Shown in pieces: positions 34,324 through 43,059 of a stretch of DNA of 64,000 nucleotides. This DNA is from Bacteroides pyogenes_A. GTDB lineage: Bacteria; Bacteroidota; Bacteroidia; Bacteroidales; Bacteroidaceae. The DNA lies in the NCBI RefSeq assembly GCF_048595595.1, contig NZ_CP184347.1; one strand, given 5' to 3'. A model generated the notes under the pieces. That model saw only the letters and a program-made list of their open reading frames with translations. It searched no databases and was not told the origin of the DNA. Position 1 is the stretch's first letter. Every line of letters starts with the position of its first letter. Position numbers and translations under genes: made by a program.

Positions 34324-35991
34324 TTAACTCAACCCCTCTATAACACCATCCACAATATCCATATGCAATGCTTGCGGATTTTTGGGCAAGCCCGGCATAC
34401 GGACGATTTCTCCTGCAATGGCTACAATCATTTCGGCACCATTATTGATAACAAGGTCTTTAATATGGAACTCAAAATTCTCCACCACTCCATATAATTT
34501 CGGATCGGCAGAAAAAGAATACTGGGTTTTTGCTATACAAACCGGAAAATGGGCGATTCCCATCTTTTCAATTTGCTTGATACGGTTACGTGCCGCGACA
34601 CTATATGTCACTACACTTGCGCCATAGATGCCAATCGCTATTTTTTCAATCTTCTGCTCTACGCTGTCTTCTTCCTTATAAGTAAACCGCAAAGGCTCCG
34701 AAGGACGATTTTCTATTGTATCCGCTACCAGATGTGCCAGCTCTACAGCGCCTTCTCCGCCTTCGATAAAAGCATTATTCACGGCAAAGCCTACTTCCAG
34801 TCGCTCGCAATGTTGGCGCACCAACTCGATTTCCTCATCCGTATCACAAGCAAAACGATTATATGCCACCACAACCGACTGTCCGAACTGCCGGAGATTA
34901 TGAACATGCTTGTCCAAGTTGCGCAATCCTTCTTTCAAACCTTTCATATCCAGCTCTTTCAAGCGATCGAGACTTACGCCTCCGTGCATTTTCAACCCCT
35001 GGGCCGTAGCGACGATCACCGTCAGGCACGGACAAATACCACCCTTACGGCATTTGATGTTATAGAATTTCTCAGCTCCCAGATCTGCCCCGAATCCGGC
35101 CTCCGTAATCACATAATCGCCAAAAGTCATAGACATTTTGGTAGCAAGAATGGAGTTGCATCCATGAGCTATATTGGCAAACGGTCCGCCATGTACGAAA
35201 GCGGCAGTGCCTTCGGTTGTCTGCACCAGATTAGGATGAATGGCATCTTTCAGCAACACGGTTATGGCTCCCGCTACTCCTAAATCTTTCACCGTAAACG
35301 GTTTGTCGTCGAACGTGAAGCCGAGCAATATATTTTCAATCCGGCGACGCAGGTCGGGAATATCTTTTGCAAGACATAGAATAGCCATGATCTCCGAAGC
35401 AGAAGTAATATCAAACCCCGACTCTTGCGTAATTCCGTTCGATTTAGGACCAAGCCCCACAACGGTACTTCGCAAAGATCGGTCGTTTACATCCAACACA
35501 CGCTTCCAGAGAATTTCCTTCAATGCAAATCCTTTCGCCTGATTATGATACAGATAATTGTCCAGCAATGCGGAAATCATATTATGGGCGGAAGTGATCG
35601 CATGAAAATCTCCCGTGAAATGCAGGTTTATTTTTTCCATCGGCAACACTTGCGCGTATCCCCCACCTGCAGCACCGCCCTTCATCCCGAAGCAAGGACC
35701 GAGAGAAGGCTCGCGCAAAGCCACAATCGCTTTCTTCCCGATTTTGTTCAATCCCAATGCAAGACCGATAGACACTGTCGTCTTTCCGATTCCTGTTTTT
35801 GTTGCCGTGATGGCAGTCACCAATATCAGTTTACTCTTCTTAATTTTTTCTTCATCAATGAGATGTTCCGGGATTTTAGCCACATAACGGCCGTAGTTTT
35901 CTACTTCATAACGTGGAATGCCGATGTTTTCGGCTACCTGCTTTATTTTCTTCAGCTCAATGCTGCGAGCAATTTCAATATCCGACTTCAT
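34324..35991 (-). CDS. fhs: Formate--tetrahydrofolate ligase
   Basis: 555 residues, the family's normal length. The P-loop region is VTAITATKTGIGKTTVSIGL (about 58-77), followed by REPSLGPCFGMKGGAAGGGY and MHGGVSLDRL, both diagnostic. It makes 10-formyl-THF from formate, THF and ATP for purine synthesis and one-carbon supply. It is monocistronic, from a promoter with TATTTTTG just upstream. Confidence 0.97.
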   Translation of the reverse strand: MKSDIEIARSIELKKIKQVAENIGIPRYEVENYGRYVAKIPEHLIDEEKIKKSKLILVTAITATKTGIGKTTVSIGLALGLNKIGKKAIVALREPSLGPCFGMKGGAAGGGYAQVLPMEKINLHFTGDFHAITSAHNMISALLDNYLYHNQAKGFALKEILWKRVLDVNDRSLRSTVVGLGPKSNGITQESGFDITSASEIMAILCLAKDIPDLRRRIENILLGFTFDDKPFTVKDLGVAGAITVLLKDAIHPNLVQTTEGTAAFVHGGPFANIAHGCNSILATKMSMTFGDYVITEAGFGADLGAEKFYNIKCRKGGICPCLTVIVATAQGLKMHGGVSLDRLKELDMKGLKEGLRNLDKHVHNLRQFGQSVVVAYNRFACDTDEEIELVRQHCERLEVGFAVNNAFIEGGEGAVELAHLVADTIENRPSEPLRFTYKEEDSVEQKIEKIAIGIYGASVVTYSVAARNRIKQIEKMGIAHFPVCIAKTQYSFSADPKLYGVVENFEFHIKDLVINNGAEMIVAIAGEIVRMPGLPKNPQALHMDIVDGVIEGLS

Positions 35992-36024
35992 ATAAAATTA
36001 TGTTTTTGATTTAATAATGAAGTG

Positions 36025-36032
36025 CAAAAATA
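36025..36032 (-). promoter_or_regulatory. Promoter -7 element (TATTTTTG) of fhs
   Basis: Minus-strand TAnnTTTG match, 33 bases upstream of the fhs start. Confidence 0.5.
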
Positions 36033-36064
36033 ACAAATCCTCGCAAAGTTTCAAGCACAACTAA

Positions 36065-38161
36065 TTATTTAAATCGCGAGGTGTCCACCTCTTCTCTCTT
36101 TTTCTCCTTATATCCGCCGAACTTATATATTGCCGAGAGTCCCAGTTTGCGTGTGCGTTGCGAGTAGTGATTGGTTACGTGCTGACGTTCGAAACGGATG
36201 CGGGGAGAAATCGTGCTCGTGTTGAATATATCGTCGCAACTGAAAGTCAACAACAGCTTCTCTTTGCATAAAGCATATCGCAAGGAAGCGTTTAAGTATC
36301 CCGAGCAAGGAAGGTCGTATATACCCTGTATCGCTCTGTTCTGATAAAACCCGCTTAAGGTAAACTTTATATCGGGGCGTGCAGAAAGCGTAAAGGTGTT
36401 GTTCATAGTCAAAACAAAAGTATAGAGCTTGCGATCGAAAGAAGTATCCCAGAAATCACTATCTTTTTGACGATAATACAAACCGATAGCGGTAAAACGG
36501 GAGTTGAGCCATTTTTTTATTTTCACCGGGACGGCCACCACCATGCCTGCCTGCCGGCTAAAGTCGAAGTTGACGAATTTATAGATTTCGGCCAAGCGTT
36601 CGGGCGATTGATAAAGCGTTTGCATGGCTTTGTCTTTGGTATGACTGTAATAGAGAGAAAAAACATACTTATTTTTAAGAATATAGTTAAAGCTCGTCTT
36701 ATAAGTGGCTTCAGATTTCAGCAGCGGGTTACCCTGAATTTCCGAATACGAATCGAGATAAGATGTTGCCTCCTGAACGCTCCAATAGGCAGGATATTTC
36801 TTATCGCTACTGACAGACAGTTGAAGCACCTGCCCGGGCGTTGGAATATAAGTCAGATTGGCGGTAGGATAGAAACTCCATTCATTCCATCGATCGGTAT
36901 GATATTTTTCCATAGCCAGAGACATATTCGCCGTAAGTTTCTTGCCGAAACTTTTACTCCAACCGGCATATATATTCAACGTCCGTTCGTGCCGGCGCGA
37001 TTCCATCTGATTGCCCGGCAGAGGAGTAAGGGTTTCAGGATCATAATAATGCTGGTAGCTTCGATCCAGAGTCGTTGTATAAACAGCCCCGTAATTCACT
37101 CTCCACCCTCTTCCCAACGAATGCTCCTGTCCGGCATACAGCTTCCATAAATTAATACGCTGATTATCTTTACTTAAGAAATACAGGGTTTGCGTTCCCA
37201 TTATGCTGTGCAACAATTGGGTCCGCGGCGAAGTATAGTAGGTAAAAGCGCCTCCCGCCTTCATTCTAAAAGGGGTCTGATAATCCAATTGCACATTGTG
37301 AAGTTTGCTGTCGCTATCCTTGTTTGTGGAAGAGCGTTGCACTCCCGACGTCTCGGCCCGGCCTTTGGAGTCGGTAAAGGAGCCCGTATATATCAGGCTG
37401 AGTTGATGGTTCTTGGAGAAGGTATAATCCGATCCCCAACGAATCCGGTGCGTATTGTAGCGGTTCGTGGATAAGTTCTTCAGGTCCATGGTATGCACGG
37501 AGCCATCGGCAAGGGTATGTATCGCTTCTTTGTCCGTCTCCGTCCTCCCCCGTCCGTAAGAATAAGAGTAAAGAAGATCGGTAAACAATTTCTTCTTCGA
37601 GAAAAGAACGCTTACCCTTTCTTCCAACGATTCATAATGTTTTTGATAATAGAAAGAAGCCAATTCCCCCTGTAGCAGATCCTTCTGTTTCGTGTTCGAT
37701 TTTAAAACAAGGTTAATCATCGGGCCGCGCACCTGATAAGAGGCCGGAGCAGCATACATCACTTCGGCCTTTTCTATTCTGCCGACAGGTATGGTCTTTA
37801 AGAAATGGTTCAAATATTCGCCTGATAAAGCCGTCACCTTGCCATTGATAATAACTGCCACCTTTTGTCCTGCCAAAGTCAGCATTCCGTTTTGTTCCAC
37901 TACCCCCGGAAGATTTTTCATTGCGTCAAAAGCATTCTCCACCGGCAAACCGGCGACCAATTGAGGCAAATCGTATACCAGTTTCCCTTGGTCTGCCCTT
38001 ACCAGAGGGCGTTGGCCGGTTATCATCACCTCAGGCAATGCTTTAAACAGACTGTCCGTATAAGCAAGGTTTAAACTGTCAGCCGTCTCTTTCTCCTGTT
38101 GAGCCGATAAATTGAACTTAAATCCGCAGAGAATCAAAAATAACAGAACAACTCGTTTCAT
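36065..38161 (-). CDS. TonB-dependent receptor-like outer-membrane beta-barrel protein
   Basis: 698 residues. Signal peptide about 1-20, a plug-like segment (about 40-155: LPEVMITGQRPLVRADQGKL, AFDAMKNLPGVVEQNGMLTL, VAVIINGKVTALSG), then a long barrel with many Tyr/Trp turns. It fits the Bacteroidetes outer-membrane beta-barrel family (PF14905 type) with a reduced plug and no CarboxypepD-like domain at the front. It could be a receptor or a non-transporting barrel. It is divergent from the histidine kinase gene with 132 bases between, so it may be controlled by it. Confidence 0.82.
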   Translation of the reverse strand: MKRVVLLFLILCGFKFNLSAQQEKETADSLNLAYTDSLFKALPEVMITGQRPLVRADQGKLVYDLPQLVAGLPVENAFDAMKNLPGVVEQNGMLTLAGQKVAVIINGKVTALSGEYLNHFLKTIPVGRIEKAEVMYAAPASYQVRGPMINLVLKSNTKQKDLLQGELASFYYQKHYESLEERVSVLFSKKKLFTDLLYSYSYGRGRTETDKEAIHTLADGSVHTMDLKNLSTNRYNTHRIRWGSDYTFSKNHQLSLIYTGSFTDSKGRAETSGVQRSSTNKDSDSKLHNVQLDYQTPFRMKAGGAFTYYTSPRTQLLHSIMGTQTLYFLSKDNQRINLWKLYAGQEHSLGRGWRVNYGAVYTTTLDRSYQHYYDPETLTPLPGNQMESRRHERTLNIYAGWSKSFGKKLTANMSLAMEKYHTDRWNEWSFYPTANLTYIPTPGQVLQLSVSSDKKYPAYWSVQEATSYLDSYSEIQGNPLLKSEATYKTSFNYILKNKYVFSLYYSHTKDKAMQTLYQSPERLAEIYKFVNFDFSRQAGMVVAVPVKIKKWLNSRFTAIGLYYRQKDSDFWDTSFDRKLYTFVLTMNNTFTLSARPDIKFTLSGFYQNRAIQGIYDLPCSGYLNASLRYALCKEKLLLTFSCDDIFNTSTISPRIRFERQHVTNHYSQRTRKLGLSAIYKFGGYKEKKREEVDTSRFK

Positions 38162-38280
38162 AATAATATAAAAGTTTGGTTTTCACAAAATTCGGAAGAA
38201 AAAGTAAAACGTCGGGTTATCAATACCTTATCTACTGTTATTTAGTCTTATCAAAAAGCGGAAAAGAAAGAGTTTCTTCT

Positions 38281-38288
38281 TACTTTTG
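38281..38288 (+). promoter_or_regulatory. Promoter -7 element (TACTTTTG) of the kinase operon
   Basis: TAnnTTTG match ending five bases before the kinase ATG. Transcription would start at or next to the start codon, leaving little or no leader. Confidence 0.55.
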
Positions 38289-38293
38289 CAAGT

Positions 38294-39784
38294 ATGAAAC
38301 TGCCACTCAGACATATCGTTATTTCAGTTGTCGGTTCATTGACGATTATCTTAAGCTATCAAGCCTATTGGCTGATAGGTTTGTATCGCACCATGAAGTC
38401 CGAAATGGAAAACAACATCAGAGGTGCCATGCGCACCAGCGACTTCAACGAGATTATTCTCAGAATAAAAGATATGCAAACGCAGAGTCAAAAGCACGGC
38501 TCCATATCCGTTTCGGCAGGATATGATGAAAAAGGAAAGAAAGTCAGTATGGTTGCGTATAATAATTCAGACAGTACACAAGCCAAAGTAATAGCCTATA
38601 GGCAAGAGAATATCTCCGACAGCGTAAAACCTGTGGCGGGGATTCAGACCAACAAGGGGCTGAGCCTTTTACTAAAAAAACACGACTCGCTGAAAGAGTT
38701 GTCCGACTACATTCAGCAAGGAATACATTCCGGAATCGATCTATATCATGAGGTAAACCTGCAACGGTATGACAGCTTACTGACCGATGCCCTGTCGGAG
38801 CACAACATCAACATTCCGCACCGTACGTTATTGCTGCGCAACATACATACAGCAAAATCGGACAGTACACATACCGACACGCTGGGCATGGCAGGCAACA
38901 GCGACTATATTCCCACAAGCAAGGCAGTAAGATACGACTATTCGTATGACTTACGCAGGAACTACCGCTATCAACTCGTATTAGAGCCTGTCGACTCTAT
39001 CGTTTGGAGACAGATGACCGGTATTCTTATCACTTCGCTCATTACTCTTCTTATCGTAGGCTTCGTATTTTGGTTTCTCATATATATGCTTCTCCGGCAG
39101 AAAACACTGGAAGAAATGAAAAGCGACTTTACCAACAATATAACACACGAGCTAAAAACACCTATTGCGGTGGCTTATGCCGCAAACGACGCTTTACTCA
39201 ATTTCAACCAAGCCGAAGAAAAAAGTAAAAGAGACGCGTATCTGCGCATTTGCCAACAACAGTTGAAACGACTAAGCGGACTGGTGGAACAAATCCTCGC
39301 AGTGAGCATGGAGCGACGCAGAAATTTCAGCCTGCATTTGGAAACAATCGCATTGAAAGAACTTATTGAGCCGCTAATCGACTTGCACAAGCTGAAAGCG
39401 GATAAAGAAACAAATATAGCATTGGATATAACACCCGGTTCGCTTACTGTTACGGCAGACCGAAACCACCTCGAAAACATCATCAGCAATTTGATGGATA
39501 ATGCGATAAAATATTCGAAAGAAACGGCAGAAGTGTCGATCAGATGCTATCGGCAGGATGATAAAACGACGATCAGCATTGCGGATAAAGGAATCGGAAT
39601 TTCCGCCGATAAGCAGAAACACATTTTCGATAAGTTTTACCGTGTTCCGACGGGGAATGTGCACGATATAAAAGGATACGGATTAGGGCTTTACTATGTC
39701 AAAACAATGATAGACAAACATGGAGGCAACATCACGGTAAAGAGCGATCCCGGTAAAGGAACGACATTCATTATTGATCTATAA
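38294..39784 (+). CDS. Sensor histidine kinase
   Basis: 496 residues. Two membrane helices (about 9-30 and 241-267) flank a periplasmic sensing domain of about 210 residues with no recognised fold. HisKA: TNNITHELKTPIAVAYAAND with phosphorylated H285. ATPase: NHLENIISNLMDNAIKYS (N box), ADKGIGIS (G1), GYGLGLYYVK (G2). It phosphorylates the response regulator encoded next, whose chosen start lies 13 bases past the kinase stop. The pair resembles Bacteroides RprX/RprY in layout and sequence flavour, but I cannot confirm orthology. It is divergent from an outer-membrane barrel gene. Confidence 0.94.
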   Translation: MKLPLRHIVISVVGSLTIILSYQAYWLIGLYRTMKSEMENNIRGAMRTSDFNEIILRIKDMQTQSQKHGSISVSAGYDEKGKKVSMVAYNNSDSTQAKVIAYRQENISDSVKPVAGIQTNKGLSLLLKKHDSLKELSDYIQQGIHSGIDLYHEVNLQRYDSLLTDALSEHNINIPHRTLLLRNIHTAKSDSTHTDTLGMAGNSDYIPTSKAVRYDYSYDLRRNYRYQLVLEPVDSIVWRQMTGILITSLITLLIVGFVFWFLIYMLLRQKTLEEMKSDFTNNITHELKTPIAVAYAANDALLNFNQAEEKSKRDAYLRICQQQLKRLSGLVEQILAVSMERRRNFSLHLETIALKELIEPLIDLHKLKADKETNIALDITPGSLTVTADRNHLENIISNLMDNAIKYSKETAEVSIRCYRQDDKTTISIADKGIGISADKQKHIFDKFYRVPTGNVHDIKGYGLGLYYVKTMIDKHGGNITVKSDPGKGTTFIIDL

Positions 39785-39797
39785 AACTCAGAAGAGC

Positions 39798-40511
39798 ATG
39801 GGAAAACAATCGATTACGGTATTATTGGTGGAAGATGAGCCGACATTGGCCATGATCATCACAGACACACTGACAGAAAACGGTTTCATCATACACGCTG
39901 CTCCCGACGGAGAAAAGGGGTTGAGAGATTTCTTCCAACTTCGTCCCGATATTTTAGTAACCGACGTAATGATGCCGCGAATGGATGGTTTTGAGATGGT
40001 ACGCCGCATCAGGCAAACCGACAAAAAGACACCGGTGTTGTTTCTGACTGCCCGCTCGGCCATCAATGACGTAGTCAAAGGATTCGAGCTCGGAGCCAAT
40101 GATTATCTGAAAAAACCGTTCGGCATGCAAGAGCTGATTATCCGCATCAAAGCTTTGTTAGGAAAAGCTTTCGACTCCGCCGCCGAACAAACTCCTTCCC
40201 GTTTCGAAATAGGAGATTACTTGTTCGACCCCACAGCGCAAATGCTGCAACACAGCGAAATGAAGCAGAAGTTGTCGTACAGAGAGTCGGAGATACTGCG
40301 AAAGCTATGCGAAAACCGCAACCAAGTGGTCAATGCGCAAGATGTATTGCTCGATCTCTGGGGCGACGACAGTTTCTTCAATTCCCGGAGCCTGCACGTC
40401 TTCATCACCAAGTTGCGCCACAAGCTCTGCAAAGACGACCGAATACGCATCGTAAACATACGGGGAATCGGCTACAAATTGCTTGTAAACGAAGCGGAAT
40501 CGTTGTTATAA
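39798..40511 (+). CDS. OmpR-family response regulator
   Basis: 237 residues from MGKQSITVLL; an in-frame upstream start overlaps the kinase stop and is less likely. Receiver domain with acidic pocket (VEDEP) and phospho-acceptor D56 in DILVTDVMMPRMDG, then KKPFGMQELIIRI with the conserved Lys. The C-terminal winged helix (about 140-235) has the ESEILRKLCENRNQVV and TKLRHKL...GIGYKL motifs. It binds DNA upstream of target genes when phosphorylated by the adjoining kinase. Possibly RprY-like. Confidence 0.94.
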   Translation: MGKQSITVLLVEDEPTLAMIITDTLTENGFIIHAAPDGEKGLRDFFQLRPDILVTDVMMPRMDGFEMVRRIRQTDKKTPVLFLTARSAINDVVKGFELGANDYLKKPFGMQELIIRIKALLGKAFDSAAEQTPSRFEIGDYLFDPTAQMLQHSEMKQKLSYRESEILRKLCENRNQVVNAQDVLLDLWGDDSFFNSRSLHVFITKLRHKLCKDDRIRIVNIRGIGYKLLVNEAESLL

Positions 40512-40626
40512 ACAACTTGCGAATCATTACTTCAATATCGCACGCCAAACGATCGCTCATATTCAGCAAATCAGACTCCGGAAGTTTTTATTGCAAAGGA
40601 AGAGTCTCACTTTTCATTTTATTCCC

Positions 40627-40634
40627 TACCTTTG
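40627..40634 (+). promoter_or_regulatory. Promoter -7 element (TACCTTTG) of map
   Basis: TAnnTTTG match, 26 bases upstream of the ATG at 40661. It also argues against the much longer in-frame extension upstream. Confidence 0.6.
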
Positions 40635-40660
40635 CAGAAAGTAAGAAATATTCTACATCA

Positions 40661-41515
40661 ATGAAGAAAATTATAAAAGGCATCCGATTCACTCCGGCAT
40701 GCTACCCTGACGAAATAGAAGAGAAAATCCAGAAATACAGGAAACAACACTACAAACTCCCACCCAGAAAAGTACTCCGCACACCGGAACAACTGGAAGG
40801 AATCCGCGAAAGCGCCAAGATAAACACCGCATTGCTCGACCATATATCCGACAATATACGCGAAGGGATGTCGACCGAAGAAGTGGATAAAATGGTGTAC
40901 GAATTCACCGTCGGACATGGAGCCATCCCCGCCCCTCTCAATTACGAGGGATTCCCGAAAAGCGTATGTACAAGCATTAACAATGTGGTTTGCCACGGGA
41001 TACCGAGCAAAAATGATATTCTGAGAAGCGGAGACATTGTCAACGTAGATGTTTCGACCATCTACAACGGATACTTCTCCGATGCTTCACGCATGTTCAT
41101 GATTGGCGAAGTGAGCCAGGAAAAAAGAAAACTGGTACAGGTAACCAAAGAGTGTTTGGAAATAGGCATTGCCGCTGCCCGCCCTTGGGCGCGTCTGGGA
41201 GATGTGGGAGCAGCCATTCAGGAGCATGCCGAGAAAAACGGATTCAGTGTGGTACGCGATCTTTGCGGGCATGGCGTAGGAATCAAGTTTCACGAAGAGC
41301 CCGACGTGGAGCACTTCGGACGTCGCGGAACGGGAATGCTGATTCTGCCGGGAATGACTTTCACCATCGAGCCGATGATTAATATGGGAAGCTACGAAGT
41401 GTTTGTAGACGATGCCGACGGCTGGACGATTTATACCGACGACGGACTGCCTTCCGCGCAATGGGAGCACATGATTCTCATTACCGAAACGGGAAACGAA
41501 ATTCTGACTTACTGA
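40661..41515 (+). CDS. map: Type I methionine aminopeptidase
   Basis: 284 residues from MKKIIKGIRF. The peptidase fold begins at about 45 (ESAKINTALLDHIS). Metal ligands fall in NVDVSTIYNGYFSDASRMF (two Asp), GHGVGIKFHEEP (His), TIEPMIN (Glu) and EHMILITE (Glu). It removes the initiator Met from new proteins. The N-terminal about 40 residues are an extension beyond the basic MetAP type I core, with the run FTPACYPDEIEEKIQKY. The stop TGA shares its A with the rmuC ATG, so the two are translationally coupled. Confidence 0.95.
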   Translation: MKKIIKGIRFTPACYPDEIEEKIQKYRKQHYKLPPRKVLRTPEQLEGIRESAKINTALLDHISDNIREGMSTEEVDKMVYEFTVGHGAIPAPLNYEGFPKSVCTSINNVVCHGIPSKNDILRSGDIVNVDVSTIYNGYFSDASRMFMIGEVSQEKRKLVQVTKECLEIGIAAARPWARLGDVGAAIQEHAEKNGFSVVRDLCGHGVGIKFHEEPDVEHFGRRGTGMLILPGMTFTIEPMINMGSYEVFVDDADGWTIYTDDGLPSAQWEHMILITETGNEILTY

Positions 41516-42738
41516 TGGAGACCGTTTTACTCATTGCCATCAGTGTACTGCTGGTTGTATTGCTTATTCTCGTACTGACAAAGGGAAACAACCGGGCAGA
41601 GACGGAACAGTTGCAGGCCGATTTGCGGAAACAAATGCAAGAGAACCGCGAAGAGCTGAACCGCAGCATGCGCGAATTGCGCATGGAAATCACACAGGCA
41701 TTCGACCGGAACATGCAGCAGATACAAGACGCGCTACATAAAAACATGATTACGAACGGCGAGCTACAACGACAGAAGTTCGAGACAATGACACGCCAGC
41801 AACAGCAATTGATGCAGTCCACCGAAAAAAGGCTGGACGACATGCGACTGATGGTAGAGGAAAAGCTCCAGAAAACGTTGAACGAACGGATCGGGCAATC
41901 GTTCGAGATGGTGCGTTCGCAACTGGAAAATGTGCAACGGGGACTGGGAGAAATGAAATCACTGGCGCAAGACGTGGGCGGGCTGAAAAAAGTACTGAGC
42001 AACGTGAAGATGCGGGGAACGTTTGGTGAAGTTCAGCTCGGTGCTTTGCTGGAGCAGATGATGAGCCCCGAACAGTACGACGCCAATGTAAAAACCAAAA
42101 GAAACGGAACCGAGTTTGTCGAATTTGCCATCAAACTGCCCGGCAAAGATGACGCCGGCAGTACGGTTTACCTGCCCATCGACGCCAAATTTCCCAAAGA
42201 CGTGTACGAACAATATTACGACGCTTTCGAAGCAGGCGACGCAACGCTCGTCGAATCATCGGGCAAGCAGTTGGAAGCGACCATCAGAAGAATGGCCAAA
42301 GACATACACGACAAATACATCGATCCGCCTTTCACCACAGATTTCGCCATCCTGTTCCTACCCTTCGAAAGCATCTACGCGGAAATCATACGGCGCACCC
42401 ATCTGGTAGAAACATTACAGAAAGAGTATAAAATCGTGGTGACCGGACCGACCACTTTAGGAGCCATCCTCAACAGCTTGCAAATGGGATTCCGCACGCT
42501 CGCCATTCAGAAGCGGACGGGCGAAGTGTGGACAGTGCTGGGAGCCGTCAAAACCGAGTTCGGAAAGTTTGGCGGACTGCTGCAAAGGGTACAAAAGAAC
42601 CTCCAGAGCGCCGGCGACCAATTGGAGGAAGTGATGGGCAAACGCACCCGCGCCATCGAGCGGAAGCTCCGCCAAGTGGAAGAACTCCCTCACGACGAAA
42701 GCCGCAATCTTCTTGCATTGGAGGAGGAGGAAGAGTGA
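41515..42738 (+). CDS. rmuC: DNA recombination protein RmuC family
   Basis: 407 residues from METVLLIAIS, starting on the last base of the map stop codon. An N-terminal membrane helix (about 3-20) is followed by a coiled coil (about 25-150, rich in Gln/Glu/Arg, for example EQLQADLRKQMQENREELNR). The nuclease-like RmuC domain (about 165-360) contains GTFGEVQLGALLEQMM, LPIDAKFPKDVYEQYYDA and FLPFESIYAEIIR. RmuC limits DNA inversion in E. coli; its biochemistry is unsettled. Confidence 0.93.
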   Translation: METVLLIAISVLLVVLLILVLTKGNNRAETEQLQADLRKQMQENREELNRSMRELRMEITQAFDRNMQQIQDALHKNMITNGELQRQKFETMTRQQQQLMQSTEKRLDDMRLMVEEKLQKTLNERIGQSFEMVRSQLENVQRGLGEMKSLAQDVGGLKKVLSNVKMRGTFGEVQLGALLEQMMSPEQYDANVKTKRNGTEFVEFAIKLPGKDDAGSTVYLPIDAKFPKDVYEQYYDAFEAGDATLVESSGKQLEATIRRMAKDIHDKYIDPPFTTDFAILFLPFESIYAEIIRRTHLVETLQKEYKIVVTGPTTLGAILNSLQMGFRTLAIQKRTGEVWTVLGAVKTEFGKFGGLLQRVQKNLQSAGDQLEEVMGKRTRAIERKLRQVEELPHDESRNLLALEEEEE

Positions 42739-43059
42739 AGATATATGGCAGATATTCGGCAAAATGTCTCTAAAAGAAATCGGATATTGAACAACCGGTC
42801 GCTTTCCATCACCATCAAACATTGCTGCTTATGTACAAGAAAAAACCAGCAGACTTTGAAAGTAAACACGCACGGGCTTTGAAAAAAACACGGCGGGCTT
42901 TGAAAGCAAACACGGCGGACTTTTTTTCAAAGCCCGCCGCCTTTTTAGACAGCTATGAAGTTCTTTCTCAGAAAAGATGCTTTTGCTATTGCACCCTAAA
43001 GCTGCTGCCGGCAATCGAGGGTGAAGAAGAACTGAACAGATGTTACCAAGGACTAAAAA
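42739..43059. other. rmuC-nhaA convergent intergenic region
   Basis: It holds the GC-rich repeat and hairpin at 42854-42948 between the ends of two convergent genes. A short frame through it (42822-43118) is repeat-derived and not credible. Nothing else was seen. Confidence 0.65.
42854..42948. repeat. GC-rich repeat, opposite orientation copy, with terminator hairpin
   Basis: Units CTTTGAAA...ACACGGCGGG start at 42854 (23 bases), 42877 (21) and 42898 (22). The motif then inverts: CGGCGGGCTTTGAAA (42891-42905) is the exact complement of TTTCAAAGCCCGCCG (42925-42939), followed by CCTTTTTAG. So the repeat doubles as a factor-independent terminator of rmuC and, from the other side, of nhaA. It is the same family as 10597-10725. 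Confidence 0.82.
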
